From Ursus arctos (Eukaryota > Chordata > Mammalia > Carnivora > Ursidae), in assembly GCF_023065955.2 (NCBI RefSeq), contig NW_026622997.1, positions 14,240,001-14,304,000 on the forward strand: a stretch of DNA of 64,000 nt, read 5' to 3'. How positions within the stretch are numbered: the first letter of the stretch is position 1; every line of letters begins with the position of its first letter. The notes beneath the pieces were generated by a model. It had not been told where the DNA came from. It made no database searches and saw only the letters and a program-made list of their open reading frames with translations. Of this stretch, positions 1-10,880 are shown piece after piece. A program made the translations under genes and the position numbers.

Positions 1-97
1 CTTCCTCTCCCACTCCCCCTGCTTGTGTTCCCCCTCTCGCTGGCTGTCTCTATCTCTGTCAAATAAATAAATAAAATCTTTAAAAAAAAAAAAAAAA
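1..97 (+). mobile_element. SINEC (Can-SINE), 3' part cut by window edge
   Basis: The CT-rich SINEC body, the TCTCTATCTCTGTC segment, the AAATAAATAAATAAAATC tail and a poly-A run are visible. The tRNA-like head lies left of the window. The wording matches the bear-type copies at 5846 and 19798. Confidence 0.9.
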
Positions 98-335
98 GAT
101 TTATGAACAAATGGGCCATGTTGCTAATCAAAACGCAGGGCCTATTTTTCTGAAAATCTCTTCTTTGAAACATAAAGTAAATAGTGGGCAGTAGGTAAAA
201 AAAAAAATTCATTTCACTATAAATAAAATCAAGGAAAAAAGATATACTCCAGAGAGGAGACCTATAGGGGTAAAAATCATAACCAAAAAAACCCCAAAAA
301 CCAAAAACCAAAAAACACCGTAATACTTCTTTTAA

Positions 336-1381
336 AGAAAATGCATAACAAATATTTATTGAGAAAAGTCCAATAATTTTAAAAGCTTTTTTCTTGCTTT
401 CAGGAATTCTGATTTTTTTTTTTTTACATCCATAAAGTGGAACGATGTACTGCTCTATGCCATTGCTCTATTTAAGAGATAAAAACAGCATCACAACCTG
501 ATAGAAATCCTAAGACGTAGAGTATTACACTCATACATTAAAATGTTCGCTTCAATAACAAGAGACAATACATTGCACTAATTCACGTACTTCCTCAACT
601 TTTAATACAAAAAGATTAGGCTATATTCATTAAAAACTTGGTAAACTTTTTAAAATGGTCGTTCACAGCTGCAGTAAACGTTCCTGCATGTTACTAAAAG
701 ACAGGTTGAGGTGTGATTGTTTTTTGCACAAACTTCATCAGAGGCAGCAGCAGACACGAGTTTTCTTGACATGGTTCAGTAATTCGGACACTTCAACTCC
801 TTTCAGATCCAGTTAAACATGCTTTTAAATAGATGGAGGTGGCCTATTAATAGACTTCATTTCCTTATTCAGGACTTCAAATGAAATTATGTACTTTCTC
901 TCTAATGTTTAAAAAGGTCTCAAAGATATTCTCGCAGGTTCACATATATACGAGGCAGGCCAAGTCTGACTGTACACACCGGAGGGAGAGAAATTCTTCG
1001 AGAGGATTACCAAGTGATAGTTTGTATTTTGTGACCTCTTTACGAGTAACACATGTTCAAGAGGAAATTGGCAGTGATTTCCCTCTTCTCCACTTGGCCA
1101 ATTTCTTCCCTCTTTTCTCTCTCTCCTTCACACATGGGCACCTTGCAGGGGTGTCAACTGCGATTTCATCTCCCCCTTCTCCACTGAGATTCTTTCCTGA
1201 TGAGATTTTCTCTCTTCAACTCAGGCAAGCTAATCCTTCACTCACATTTGACATCAATTCCTTCATTCCTGGCCGGGTGTCAAGTTGGCTTGTTTACGGA
1301 ACTTTTAATATTTTTAGTAAGTTCATATTAACTTATTAAATACCCATAAGGTATTTGAAAAATTAAATTAAGAGACAAAAT
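336..1381 (-). other. putative 3'UTR of an unidentified gene
   Basis: This is repeat-free, AT-rich sequence. On the minus strand it runs from the putative stop codon at 1382-1384 to the AATAAA at 360-355. It has no recognisable transposon and several ATTTA/TTTAAA-like elements, as 3'UTRs often do. The call depends entirely on the terminal exon being real. An RNA-seq track or vertebrate conservation would settle it. Confidence 0.3.
355..360 (-). promoter_or_regulatory. candidate polyadenylation signal AATAAA
   Basis: Read on the minus strand, CTCAATAAATATTTG is a canonical AATAAA hexamer. It lies about 1 kb downstream of the putative stop codon at 1382-1384. A GT-rich stretch follows at about 322-290 on the minus strand. 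Cleavage would be expected near 335-345. This is inference from motif and spacing only. Confidence 0.35.
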
Positions 1382-1427
1382 TTAGTCATCAGTATCTTCC
1401 TGCTTCCCCGTTGATGTCTGCTTAGCT
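1382..1427 (-). CDS. putative terminal coding exon (14 codons plus stop), gene unidentified
   Basis: On the minus strand, the polypyrimidine tract TTTTGCTTTTCTTCAG ends in AG at 1429-1428, with a branch-like TTCTAAAC upstream at about 1454-1447. The next base completes a split codon. The frame then reads AKQTSTGKQEDTDD and stops at TAA (1384-1382). The hydrophilic, acidic C-terminus looks like a genuine protein tail and is followed by a plausible 1-kb 3'UTR with AATAAA. I do not recognise the protein. A 14-codon frame can arise by chance, so the weight rests on the splice site, tail and polyadenylation signal together. No upstream exon could be identified in this window. If the exon is real, the gene runs minus-strand from somewhere to the right. 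Confidence 0.33.
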
Positions 1428-1661
1428 CTGAAGAAAAGCAAAATGTTTAGAAATCTTGACTGAAACTACTCTGGATAGACCTGATGGCTTTTTCCCTTTA
1501 CGTTTCTATTTAATTGATATAATCTAACCCTAAATCAAATCGAAGTCAGCAGTTTCTGGTAAGAAATTTATTTTACATGTGTGCTTAAGTAGTGATAAAT
1601 CAGGTCTTTTAAAAAAAATTTCTATTAAGGTTATCCTACTAAATATAGAAATGTAGTGTGC

Positions 1662-1680
1662 GGGGGGGGGGGGGGGGGGG
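1662..1680 (+). repeat. (G)19 homopolymer
   Basis: Nineteen uninterrupted guanines follow TGTGTGC. This is unusual, since poly-A/T dominates elsewhere. Such runs can form G-quadruplexes and are often length-variable or mis-sequenced. Confidence 0.9.
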
Positions 1681-1939
1681 AAGCAAGAAATACTTTGTGA
1701 TTTGAACAGAGAGGGGGGAAAAAACCTGCCTGGAATTAGTAAGAACTGACAGTGTTCTGGGTGATATTTTCCTTTTCGTTAAAAAGTAACAAATATCTTT
1801 TGATGCGACACGGTCAACTTGGGAAAAAAAAAAAAACAAACCCACTGCGCTAGAGTAGCGAACATGAACTACAGCAAACTCATTTATAACCAGTGACGAG
1901 CCAAACCCACGAAGTTTTTAAAGAATGTGCTTATTGTCA

Positions 1940-2335
1940 GAAGGAATGGGGACCCCCACGCCGCATTCAGCTCGGCTTGCGCTCAAAGCCATGGCCGAGG
2001 GGCGCAGAGGGAGCGGCGCGGAGCCTGGTGGGCACAGACCAGCAAGAAAGCGAATTCTGCATACTGCACAAATCACGGCTCCGTTCAGGGCAGTCAGATT
2101 GCATCCGGGATCAACCGACTGTGCTTCATGAAACCGTCAGCCCTCATTTGTGTCTAGCTGTTTTCCCCTGTCCGGCTGTAAACAAGGCGGGCTGGGGGTT
2201 GTCGGCCTCCCCTCCCGCAGGCGCGGGGACCTCGCAGTCAGACCCCGCCGGGGGCCTCCGCGCGCACGTCTGAGTTCCAGCTTCCAGACAGCCGTTCCAG
2301 CGCACAGCCGGGAAGTCACAAAGCGAAGCCACTTT
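1940..2335. promoter_or_regulatory. CpG island (candidate promoter or alternative promoter)
   Basis: I count by hand roughly 32 CpG dinucleotides in about 400 bp, densest at 2210-2275. GC is near 60% against an AT-rich background of about 36-40%. That satisfies the usual CpG-island criteria. No TATA box is evident. Both strands carry short open frames (for example plus-strand MAEGRRGSGAEPGG from 1991), but none is recognisable. The island lies 0.5 kb to the right of the putative minus-strand terminal exon, so it could be an intragenic or bidirectional promoter, or an unrelated non-coding RNA start. Confidence 0.55.
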
Positions 2336-3240
2336 GGCATGACAGAGTTAGGGCCTCCTTTCAGAAACATGCCTTAGATTCCTACACATTCTGGCATGGC
2401 CCGTCTCTTCCATGAAATTAATTGAGGTGTTCCCAATATTAACAACTGTTTTGTTTTGTTGGTGGTGGTTTTTTTTTGTTTTTTGGGTTTGTTTTTTTTT
2501 TTTCACCAAACCAGCTTAGCGGATTCATCCTGTTGGGAAGGAGGGGGTGGTAGTGATTGTTTTAGTTGTTTCACTGCTCTGGGGCTTTGCTTGGATCAGC
2601 CAAAAAAAAAAAAAAAAAAACCATGGATAGAAATACTGTCAATCTGGTCCACCTCCAGGAGCCTAATCGTGCCTGAATTGCTCGGAGGAGTGTAATGATG
2701 GTAAACAGGAACAGGTATGTTGGCTTCTGTTCTCCTCCACTTCAGCCCTAGCGTTGCCTTTTCAATAAAGCAAAAGACTGTTTTGAAGGAACATCATCTC
2801 AATAATAAAAGGCAGGGGGTGTTATTGAAGCCGTTTTCCTTGGCAAGTGGCATAAAGGTAATATTTAGTATTCACCACATTGAATTCTCCTAGCCAGCTG
2901 GTCTGTCCCTGTTAAGACTTTCATTTATGCAGCTTGAGCTGGAACCTTTTTTGTTCCCCCAGTCTATTACTTTGTCTATTTAAGGGATAACAGCCAAAGT
3001 GAAACAGCTTGCAATTTGCACCTGTCTGCTCTAAGCATTCCATGTTAGATTATATGGAGAGCAAACTCTTCATTGCTAATGAGACCAAGCCCGGGTAGGG
3101 CTGAATGCAGTTTTGTTGGGGGGCTTATAGGATATTTTAATGGGGTTTTTCTCCCTTTCCTAGATAATCTGAACGGGACCTCCCTATTCTGGTTTTGAAT
3201 TCCTAGAGTAAAAAAAAAACAATTCAAAAAAAAATGTAGT
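2336..3240. other. non-coding stretch, no gene recognised
   Basis: This is AT-rich sequence with T-runs at about 2470-2503 and A19 at 2602-2620. A good-looking plus-strand splice donor, CAG|GTATGT, sits at about 2714, with nothing convincing upstream. No transposon is recognisable by eye. Confidence 0.5.
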
Positions 3241-3242
3241 TG

Positions 3243-3462
3243 AAGTTGTGTATTCTTTTTTTTTTTTCAAAGATTTTATTTATTTTAGAGAGAGAAAGAG
3301 AGAACGAGCAGGAGCAGGGGGAGGGGCAGAGGGAGAAGCAGACTCCCCACTGAGCAGGGATCCCAATGTGGGGCTGGATCCCAGGACCTGCTCGTGACCT
3401 GAGTGGAAGGTAGACGCTTAACTGACTGAGCCACCCAGGTATCCCAAAGTTGTGTGTTCTTT
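3243..3462 (-). mobile_element. SINEC, full length, minus strand
   Basis: Poly-T and AGATTTTATTTATTTT start the element. CT-rich (here GA-rich) sequence follows, and it ends with the complement of the tRNA-like head (GAGCCACCCAGGTATCCC). The target-site duplication AAGTTGTGTRTTCTTT is at 3243-3258 and 3447-3462 with one mismatch. Confidence 0.93.
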
Positions 3463-4100
3463 AAAGAAAAATTTAAGCGTCATGTATGTAACTAAGAATT
3501 GAATCAACATTCAGTCTGAGTTGCCTCAAATGAGAAAGAAAAGAATTAAATGCTAGGTTATTGCCAAGTTGTCATAAGCACAAAATGCCTAGAGAGACCT
3601 TGAATTTGTAAAACTGGCCATGAAAAGAAGTTGACAAAACATTTTTGGATGTTACAGAAACAGGACTAGTTTTCGAAATCATCTCAAGTGCCGGAAAGCG
3701 AACCAGCGTTCTCTGCTTATTTACCTTTGGAAATGTTATTGACTGGATAGAAAATAAAAATTCAAGTGACTAAGTTCAAATTCACACATAGAGAAATGTA
3801 TATGTGATACCATCATGTGAACCACAGAGCACATTCTCCACAAATGCAGAAGTGTCAGCACCCGAGTCTCTCCAACATTTTCTGGACATCCTCCACACCC
3901 CCCTTAGCTTTGAGGAATTACGTCAGTGGGGTACCATCTATTTTTTAAAGAATTTAAATTAAATCGATTGTGATGAAAGAATTTTATGCAAAGCTTATAA
4001 CATTTTCCCAAACCTTATGTATTTTTTTTTAAATCATCATAATAATTTTTGGATAATTTGCCAAAATATCCTTGTAAGATTATCCAAAATAGTAAACTAT
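3463..4100. other. non-coding stretch, no feature recognised
   Basis: This is AT-rich single-copy-looking sequence with no long open frame and no repeat I can name. Confidence 0.5.
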
Positions 4101-4110
4101 ATACATATAT

Positions 4111-4111
4111 G

Positions 4112-4149
<38 letters not shown>

Positions 4150-4188
4150 ATATACACGGAATACATACACAGAAGGTATATTGAATAT

Positions 4189-4219
<31 letters not shown>
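4111..4219. repeat. inverted (GT)n ... (AC)n microsatellite pair
   Basis: A GT run (4111-4144, one C interruption) bounded by TATATA is followed 45 bp later by an AC run (4189-4209) bounded by ATATAT. The two are reverse complements, so the segment can fold into a long hairpin. It is also Z-DNA-prone. Confidence 0.9.
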
Positions 4220-5832
4220 CTTTTAATCAAAGGATTTGCTACATTTGGATTTCAAAAATCTCTCACATTGGCACTTCCTGTGGAAATGTTAACTAATATG
4301 GTACCAAGTTGAATGAAGTTGAGGTGGTCACAAATACGGACCCACTGGTAACTTCTCGAGTTTACGACGGCTGTGGGCGCACGTCTCGCCTGACAGATAA
4401 CACTCCAGCTCGTCAGTGCTGGACCCTCTCCCAGGCCTCTCGGAGTTCTGCCAGCCACCGCCGAGTCTGGGTAGGTCAAAGGGTTGAGCCATGTGTAATT
4501 CAGAACAGAGGAGGTCCCACGGTCACTCCACAAAAACAATTACACTACTGATTTCGCCCTAGCCCTTGCCTCAAACTCACAAGCCTCACAGTTTCAGTGC
4601 GGCCAATCTAATTCTGCCCCTGGGCGATAAGCCACATGAAAATATGTGGTGCTGTGTTTATAAGTCTAATCAAAACTAGAAACAGTGGACGGGCACAATG
4701 AGGTCCTACTATGGATCATGGGAATCCTTGGAAGTTCTGAAGGCACTTTTGTTTAACTTCTATGGACTCTCTTTTGCTGTTAACATTGTCTGCTACACTC
4801 GTTAATCATCCTCTTTACTCGTGAGTGCTACAAAGGAGGCTAAATTTCTCCTCGCTTCTATACTTTTCGTCTGTGGATAATATTATGAAAAATAAAGCTT
4901 AAAAGGCTGCTTTTAAAGGAAAAAATCAGAGGGAACTACTGTTATATCCATCTTACCTCTCTATCCATGTTCTGGGCTCCTTGCCCTCGGCAATGCACAG
5001 ATTTAAATCAAGTCCCTCTAAAAAAGAAAAATAATATTTAAAAACTGGAATAAATTGGTCTGGCTATAAGATAGATGAAGCAATTTGGGGTCAGAGAGCT
5101 ATGATGTTACTTAAGGGTCCCGAGAACTCTCCCTGTCAAGTCAACAGGATTTGATTTGGGGGCCTGTTTTTACTGTTGCTCTCGTTTGCTCGAGCCAGAC
5201 TCCTGATAAACTGAGAGTCTGTGAATGTTCACAAAATATTTTACTAGGAAAACTTCAGAGTTGATCAAGACAGCGTAAACTTCCTGTTTTATGCCCAAAA
5301 GGTGACTAATTCAGACTGCACTGAAAGGATGCGAAAAATTCACTGTTGATGCTTTATTTCGCTTTACTACATTATCTTTTTAAAAATAGGTTCCAGTTTG
5401 CAACTGTCCTAAATGGATGATCCCTGATAACGTCCGTGATGAATATACACACTTAGGGACCAAGCAGATTAAATCCCGAGAACTTCATCTAGTAAAGAGA
5501 CACGATACACAAACTCGTGAAAGGAGATGTGTTTTTAGCGCTCTTAAGACTCCTTAGATTTTAATGTTAACTAAAATACAGTTGTTACAACTAAAGAGTG
5601 CAAACTTCAAAGACAAAAGAAAGCCACAACCCACACCAAAATTCAGATGCTCAGAATTGACAGCACAAAAGAAAAGTTCTCTCCCGACACATATCGCATG
5701 GTAGTCTGAACACCCCCAGAAAATTGTGCCAAAGAGTTTAGAAAACAAATACACACTAAAAGTAAACACGTGCGCACATACACACACACACAGCAAACTT
5801 CAGGTAACTATTTTGGATTGCAAATGAGGATG
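4220..5832. other. non-coding stretch, no feature recognised
   Basis: This is 1.6 kb without recognisable repeats. The open frames are short, overlapping and low in complexity. It may be single-copy intron or intergenic DNA. A conservation track would show whether any of it is constrained. Confidence 0.5.
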
Positions 5833-6053
5833 AATTTAACGTTCAGGGGCGCCTGGGTGGCACAGCGGTTAAGCGTCTGCCTTCGGCTCAGGGCGTGATT
5901 CCGGCGTTATGGGATCGAGCCCCTCATCAGGCTCCTCTGCTATGAGACTGGTTCTCCCTCTCCCACTCCCCCTGGTTGTGTTCCCTCTCTCGCTGGCTGT
6001 CTCTATCTCTGTCAAATAAATAAATAAAATCTTAAAAAAAAATTTAATGTTCA
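5833..6053 (+). mobile_element. SINEC1, bear-type subfamily, full length
   Basis: The body is 5846-6040, with head GGGGCGCCTGGGTGGCACAG, then GGGCGTGATTCCGGCGTTAT and an AAATAAATAAATAAAATC tail. The target duplication AATTTAAYGTTCA is at 5833-5845 and 6041-6053, differing at one base, so this is a fairly recent insertion. Confidence 0.95.
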
Positions 6054-7862
6054 AACAATCTGATAAAATAGCCATTTGGAAACTGGAAAAAAAAAAAAAC
6101 CCTCCTTAGAGTCATGTGATAAATCGTCAAGTTTAACCTGCAAGCTATTACACTGGATACTATTTCCATTGATAAAAATACTACACTAGAACTCAGTCTG
6201 GGACCAGATGATTGTAATAATGTGTGGGAATAATAATAAATGGGAATTTTTTTCTAATAAGCAAGATAGGCCCAACATTTATTAGATTATTATAAGCATT
6301 CACCAGAGGAGCCTTTCCAACTTGGAGTTTGCCCTTTCGAAATGGTTATCAGTGTTTGGCAGTAAAACAAAGTACATTGTGTACAAATGATGTATGTAAC
6401 ACATTTTTCTTTAATTTGGAGCTCTAGGTCATAGTTTCAAAAGCCACTTCACCATGTGCATATGAGCTCTTACATGGCTAACAAGATGGAAAATGAAATG
6501 TTTTAATCCTTCTATGTTAATTTTAAAACTTCTTAATGTATGAGTAACAACAAAAATTCAATTATATTGATTACTTCCTAAAAGAAGGGAAATGCATATA
6601 AAACTTTTTCAAAGGGAAAAAAAAAGTCTACACCAAAATGAGAAAATTTGAGCCAATTACAGAAGTTGAGGTTTGACTTGCTTATTTTTTTCCACAGCAC
6701 AGTGACTAAAGAGTAATCCCAAGGCACATATTTCTGGGAATATATGCGAAGTGGAAATCTGTCTTCTTTGGGTTCCTTAACCTTGGTATTATTCTAATAG
6801 CTAATATTTGCCTTTAAACTATCTGTAATTTGTCAAGTGACTCATGTTATTGTCATCATAAATTTATTTCGTAGACATATAATCCGAAATATACAAGCCA
6901 CAAAACACAGGGCACCTCTACTCACATCAGATAAGGCTCAGAAAACTTTCCAATAAGGCAGCCCACTTCTGTCTCTTCACAGAAGGCTGCATTTTAGACA
7001 TCTTTATGCACAGATACTTAGAATGCAATGTTAGTACAGTGAGACTCCGTAAAATTATGAAATAAGGTCAGAATCCTTTCATTCTCTCATATAAAATAGG
7101 TAGCTAAATCTGGAAAGTGCTTTGATAGAACCAAGTGGCATATCATTTTTTTTATTTTTATTTTTACCAAGTGATGTATCATTTAAAAAGCAGCTCTCTC
7201 TAGAGCTGTACAATTTTATATTCCCTGTCTCATGAGCAAAGGGTGTGGCCTAGAATTCCTCCCTGCTTGGGAATCTCTGGGAGCTTAGATCAGGCATTAT
7301 TTGCAATAAAGAGCCCCAGTTTCCATGTGCCTACAAGCTGGAATTTGGGAGTCAGAACCCTTACAGTTGGGTCAGATCCCTTACGACCTGCAGAATAGAG
7401 GAAAGGAAGAACACCCCAGCCAGGGAAACTGTCAGAGAACATGTGACCAGGCTGTAAGACATAAAAAAGATGTGGGCAGGGTGTCATTGCTGATCTAAAT
7501 ACTGACACGCAAATGTGTGTGCCCAGTGTAATTTCTAAGAATTTAATTCAAAGGCCTCCAAAGGGGGAAGGAACAGTTAAAAGGTCAAAAGCAGCTGTGG
7601 CAAGGAGGGTAGATGGAGGCGTAGGGATGAGTTCTAGGGGCCGCAATGCCAAATCAGTGAGAAAGATGCATGGGCAAAGGAATGGACTTTGAGGAACAGG
7701 TAGGATTCGGAGCTAAACAGAAAAAGAGAGATGGAAAAACACTATGAGCATGGAATGGCCGCAAAAGTGAGACTAAGTTTGTAGGACAATGATCAGAATC
7801 TGTGGGCAAGTAATAATTTCAACAAGTAGTGACGAACAAACAGCCACCACACCCCCTAAAAA
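6054..7862. other. non-coding stretch, no feature recognised
   Basis: This is AT-rich sequence with no gene, RNA or named repeat that I can support. Confidence 0.5.
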
Positions 7863-8074
7863 ACTGATCACTTGGGGCACCTGGGTGGCTCAGTTAAGCG
7901 TCTTCCTTCGGCTCAGGTTCTGATAATGGAGTCGTGGGATCGAGCCCCGTGTCGGGCTCTCTGCTCAACGGAGCGCCTGCTTCTCCCTCTCCTTCTGTGC
8001 TCTCTCTCTTGCTCTCTCTCGCTCTCTCTCAAGCAAATAAATAAAAAATCTTTAAAAATAAACACTGATCACTT
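7863..8074 (+). mobile_element. SINEC, full length
   Basis: The body is 7874-8063, with head GGGGCACCTGGGTGGCTCAG, a GCTCTCTCTC-rich body and an AAATAAATAAAAAATC tail. The exact 11-bp target duplication ACTGATCACTT is at 7863-7873 and 8064-8074. Confidence 0.95.
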
Positions 8075-8900
8075 GTGGAACTGGCAAAATATGGAGCCAA
8101 TCAGAGAACTGATGTATTTGCTAAACTGGCTGCATGTCTACATGATCAAGAAAGTACCCAGAGAGCTTCCTTTTCAAAAGGAAAGGAAACTAAATAACAG
8201 TTATAAATACTATCCATCTAGCAGAAGCCTTGGGTTGGGCCTTTTAGGAACAATGGATTTAATGAACTAATGGACACCTTTACAAGATTCTCACTATGGC
8301 TGCAAATGTGGACCACAACGTAGCACGTTGAAATGCAAGTGGACTACTATAGGAATGGTGTCTTAAAAGCCAGTCTCAAAGTGGCAAGCAGGTCAATAAT
8401 TGCAATATCACCTGCTTGCAAGTAACCTGTTGACCACGTTCTGTTGAGCCTAGGTGAAGAATCGCACGCTAATTTGTATAGTCACTTTTTTTGGTTTGTT
8501 TGTTTTAAGGCTGATTTGAAAATGGCTTTCCCTGAAATTGTTGACCTTGTATTGCAAATTAAATCCTGGAGTAGCCAAATCTCTGACAACTGGTTCATTG
8601 CTTCCAGAGAAGGGAATTAACGCGGCTACAGCTGTCGTTCCATTGCCTTTTTCTTCTCAAGCAGATCAGCAAGGGCAAAGATGGTGTGAGACAGAGGTCG
8701 CAAGCCAGATTCATTCTGCAAACATGTTTTGTCTGACCTCCGCAGTGATTTAAAACATATTGAGCCTATATTTAAAAATAAGAAAATTGCCGTAAAAATC
8801 CGACTCTGGCTTCTCTTGGAAAATCTAAAAATTTGGCAAGCTAGGGTCAACTTCCATGGTGAGCTGAGCGTACTCTCTAGGCATTGCTCTCCTGGCCTCC
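8075..8900. other. non-coding stretch, no feature recognised
   Basis: Short overlapping open frames occur on both strands (for example 8538-8753 plus and 8626-8958 minus). None resembles a known protein. No repeat is recognised until the L2 fragment that follows. Confidence 0.45.
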
Positions 8901-8949
8901 AGTTCCCACTCTTCCTGCTACAAATCACAAGCCAAAATGTACACCTCAC

Positions 8950-9050
8950 AAGAGGCACAGTTGATTTAACTCATCGTCACAGCCTCAGAACCTAGAACAG
9001 AGCCTGGCAAGCATGGGGTACTTGATCAATATTTAGTCTTGAATGATCTC
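8950..9050 (+). mobile_element. L2 LINE 3'-end fragment
   Basis: CACAGCCTCAGAACCTAGAA, then AGAGCCTGGCAAGCATGGGG and a GATCAATATTTAGTCTTGAATG ending follow the L2 3' consensus (cagcacctagcacagtgcctggcacatag ... caataaatatttgttgaatg). Confidence 0.6.
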
Positions 9051-10030
9051 AGGGGCAGACAGGTAACTTTCATGGGTGGCTTTAAGACAACAGGCATACC
9101 CAGGAACTGTCACAATGCATGTCTCACTTAAAAAAATTTTTTTTAAATCTGTGCATGTCAAATAAATCCTGCCAGTCCGCCGACAGAACGAGACGGAAAG
9201 TACCCACATATCATTCTGCTTGCTGTTTTTCTTATAAACAAATATTTCTCGGCATCCCTGCCACTATCAAAAGTAGGGCCACAAGTGTCCGGGGAAATGA
9301 GAGTGAACACAGACCCAGCACATTTCACGCATTTATATTTCTTGGCCTGGCCCCTACAGACATCTGAATTTGAAACCTCTGAGAGAGAGATGGGAGTCGC
9401 TCTCCTAACCACAATAACAAACTGCTCTACCATGCTCCTCCCTCAGCCTGCTCAGTAGGTTCTGCACCAGGCCTACGTCTACGTTCGAGAATAAATAAAA
9501 GGAGGAATATAAAACCTTCTGCGGAAAGTCACTAGCGAAACCTAACACACCAGCGCTTTAAATAAAGAGTCAGCATCACAGTGTGGCACGGACTTGTGTT
9601 TGCAGCTTGAAAGGCATTGGCTCAGATGTCTTGCATGTGGGGAAGGTGCTTAACGTCTGAAAGTCCCAATTCCTCTGCATCACGGTTGAGAAACTTTAAA
9701 GATTCTGTCTGTCAGACTTCCAGCTTCCACTGAGGGTAGAGAAAGCTGGACAGGTGTGGTTCCCATACACAAAGCAAACTATACCCTGAATATCTGCAAA
9801 TTCACAACTTTTATTAAACCCACCAGAGAGCTGAAGTCCTGGCATAATCAGCTAACCCCAAATCTAGGGGCAGTGAGGTGCCCCTAAGGAGTGACACGAT
9901 GCAAGCACTTGCTCACTGACGCAGACATAGGCCCCCATGGAAGCCAGTAAAAAGTCAGCTACAAATTGCTAACAAAGCTCTAAAGTCTGAATGTGATCTC
10001 GTGTGAGAATATAGAACTTGAGGGATCTTC
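9051..10030. other. non-coding stretch, no feature recognised
   Basis: No gene or well-supported repeat is present. A weak MIR-like passage lies at about 9645-9700 but is too diverged to call. Confidence 0.45.
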
Positions 10031-10035
10031 AAACG

Positions 10036-10232
10036 CAAGAGGAGGCTCAGTCGGTAAAGCGTCCAACTCTTGGTTTCGGTTCCAGGTCATGATCTCAGGG
10101 TGGGGAGATCGAGCCCCTCATCTGGCTCACTGCTCAGTGCAGAGTCTGCTTAAGATTCTCTTTCTCCCCCTCTGCTCCTCTCCCCCCTCACAGTGGCTCT
10201 CTCTCTAAAATAAACAAGTAAAGTCTTAAACA
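10036..10232 (+). mobile_element. SINEC, diverged copy
   Basis: GAGGCTCAGTCGGTAAAGCG, then CAACTCTTGGTTTCGGTTCC, GGTCATGATCTCAGGG and a CTCTCTAAAATAAACAAG tail mark an older SINEC subfamily. The 5' dozen bases of the head are lost and no clear target duplication is seen. Confidence 0.88.
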
Positions 10233-10338
10233 CGCGCACATACGAGGGTAATTCACACCCATTCACAAACCCTTCTCCATCTCCATGGACATTCTGAGTT
10301 CTGAGAAGAAAAACTGGTAGCAAGGCAAGAATTCAGAG

Positions 10339-10551
10339 CAGTGATTCTAAACAGGGAGCAATTATATCTCCAAGAGGACATTTAGCTCTGTCTGCAGCAT
10401 TTTTAATGGCCATACCTGGGGGGATGCTTTTTCTTCCCAGTGGTTAGAAGCCAGGAATGTCGCTAACCACCCTGCTGTGCATAGACTAGCACCGTCTTAC
10501 AAAGAATTATCCGATCCAAAACGTCAACAGAACTGCAGTTGAGAACCGCTG
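10339..10551 (+). mobile_element. MER20-type hAT-Charlie miniature element
   Basis: The termini are CAGTGATTCTAAAC and GTTGAGAACCGCTG, imperfect inverted repeats of the CAGTGGTTCTCAA class. The interior GAGGACATTTAGCTCTGTCTG and AAAGAATTATCCGATCCAAA fits MER20, and the ~213-bp length fits its full size. Confidence 0.75.
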
Positions 10552-10669
10552 GTCCAGAGACACCGTCCCTTGTGATGGAACAGGACCACTACAGAAAAGC
10601 ACGAACTCCCACCTTGATCCTCTGCCTTTTTCTCCTCTTAGGAACAAAAGCCTTACTTTTCTGGGAAAT

Positions 10670-10880
10670 AGCAGCAAACAGTGGTTTGGGTTTTTTTTTT
10701 TTTTTTTTTTTGATATTTTATTTATTTATTTATTTGAGAGAGAGAGTATGAGCAGGGGAAGGGTGAGAGGGAGAAGCAGGGAGCCCAAGGTGGGGCTCGA
10801 CCCCAAGACCCTGGGATCACAACCCAAGCCGAAGGCAGATGTGTAACCGATTGAGCCACCCAGGTGCTCAGCAGCAAACA
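10670..10880 (-). mobile_element. SINEC, full length, minus strand
   Basis: A poly-T start at about 10691 leads through a TTTATTTATTTATTTGAGAG stretch to the complemented head ending GAGCCACCCAGGTGCT near 10868. The target duplication AGCAGCAAACA is at 10670-10680 and 10870-10880. Confidence 0.92.

Noticed and set aside
881..1339. Longest plus-strand open frame (152 codons)
   Set aside because: Low complexity, no recognisable domain, no splice or promoter context. It lies antisense to the putative 3'UTR and is probably chance.
1925..2273. Overlapping plus frames in the CpG island, including a good Kozak start at 1991
   Set aside because: Three frames are open at once because GC-rich DNA has few stops. 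No recognisable protein or splice donor joins them to anything.
2700..2725. Strong-looking splice donor CAG|GTATGT on the plus strand downstream of the CpG island
   Set aside because: No convincing exon precedes it. Isolated donors are frequent by chance.
5846..5920. tRNA-like sequences at SINE heads
   Set aside because: These are the tRNA-derived heads of SINEC elements with A/B-box remnants, not functional tRNA genes. The same applies to the other SINE copies.
7872..8270. 132-codon plus frame
   Set aside because: Its first half is SINE sequence read through, including a CT-rich leucine/serine run. Not a gene.
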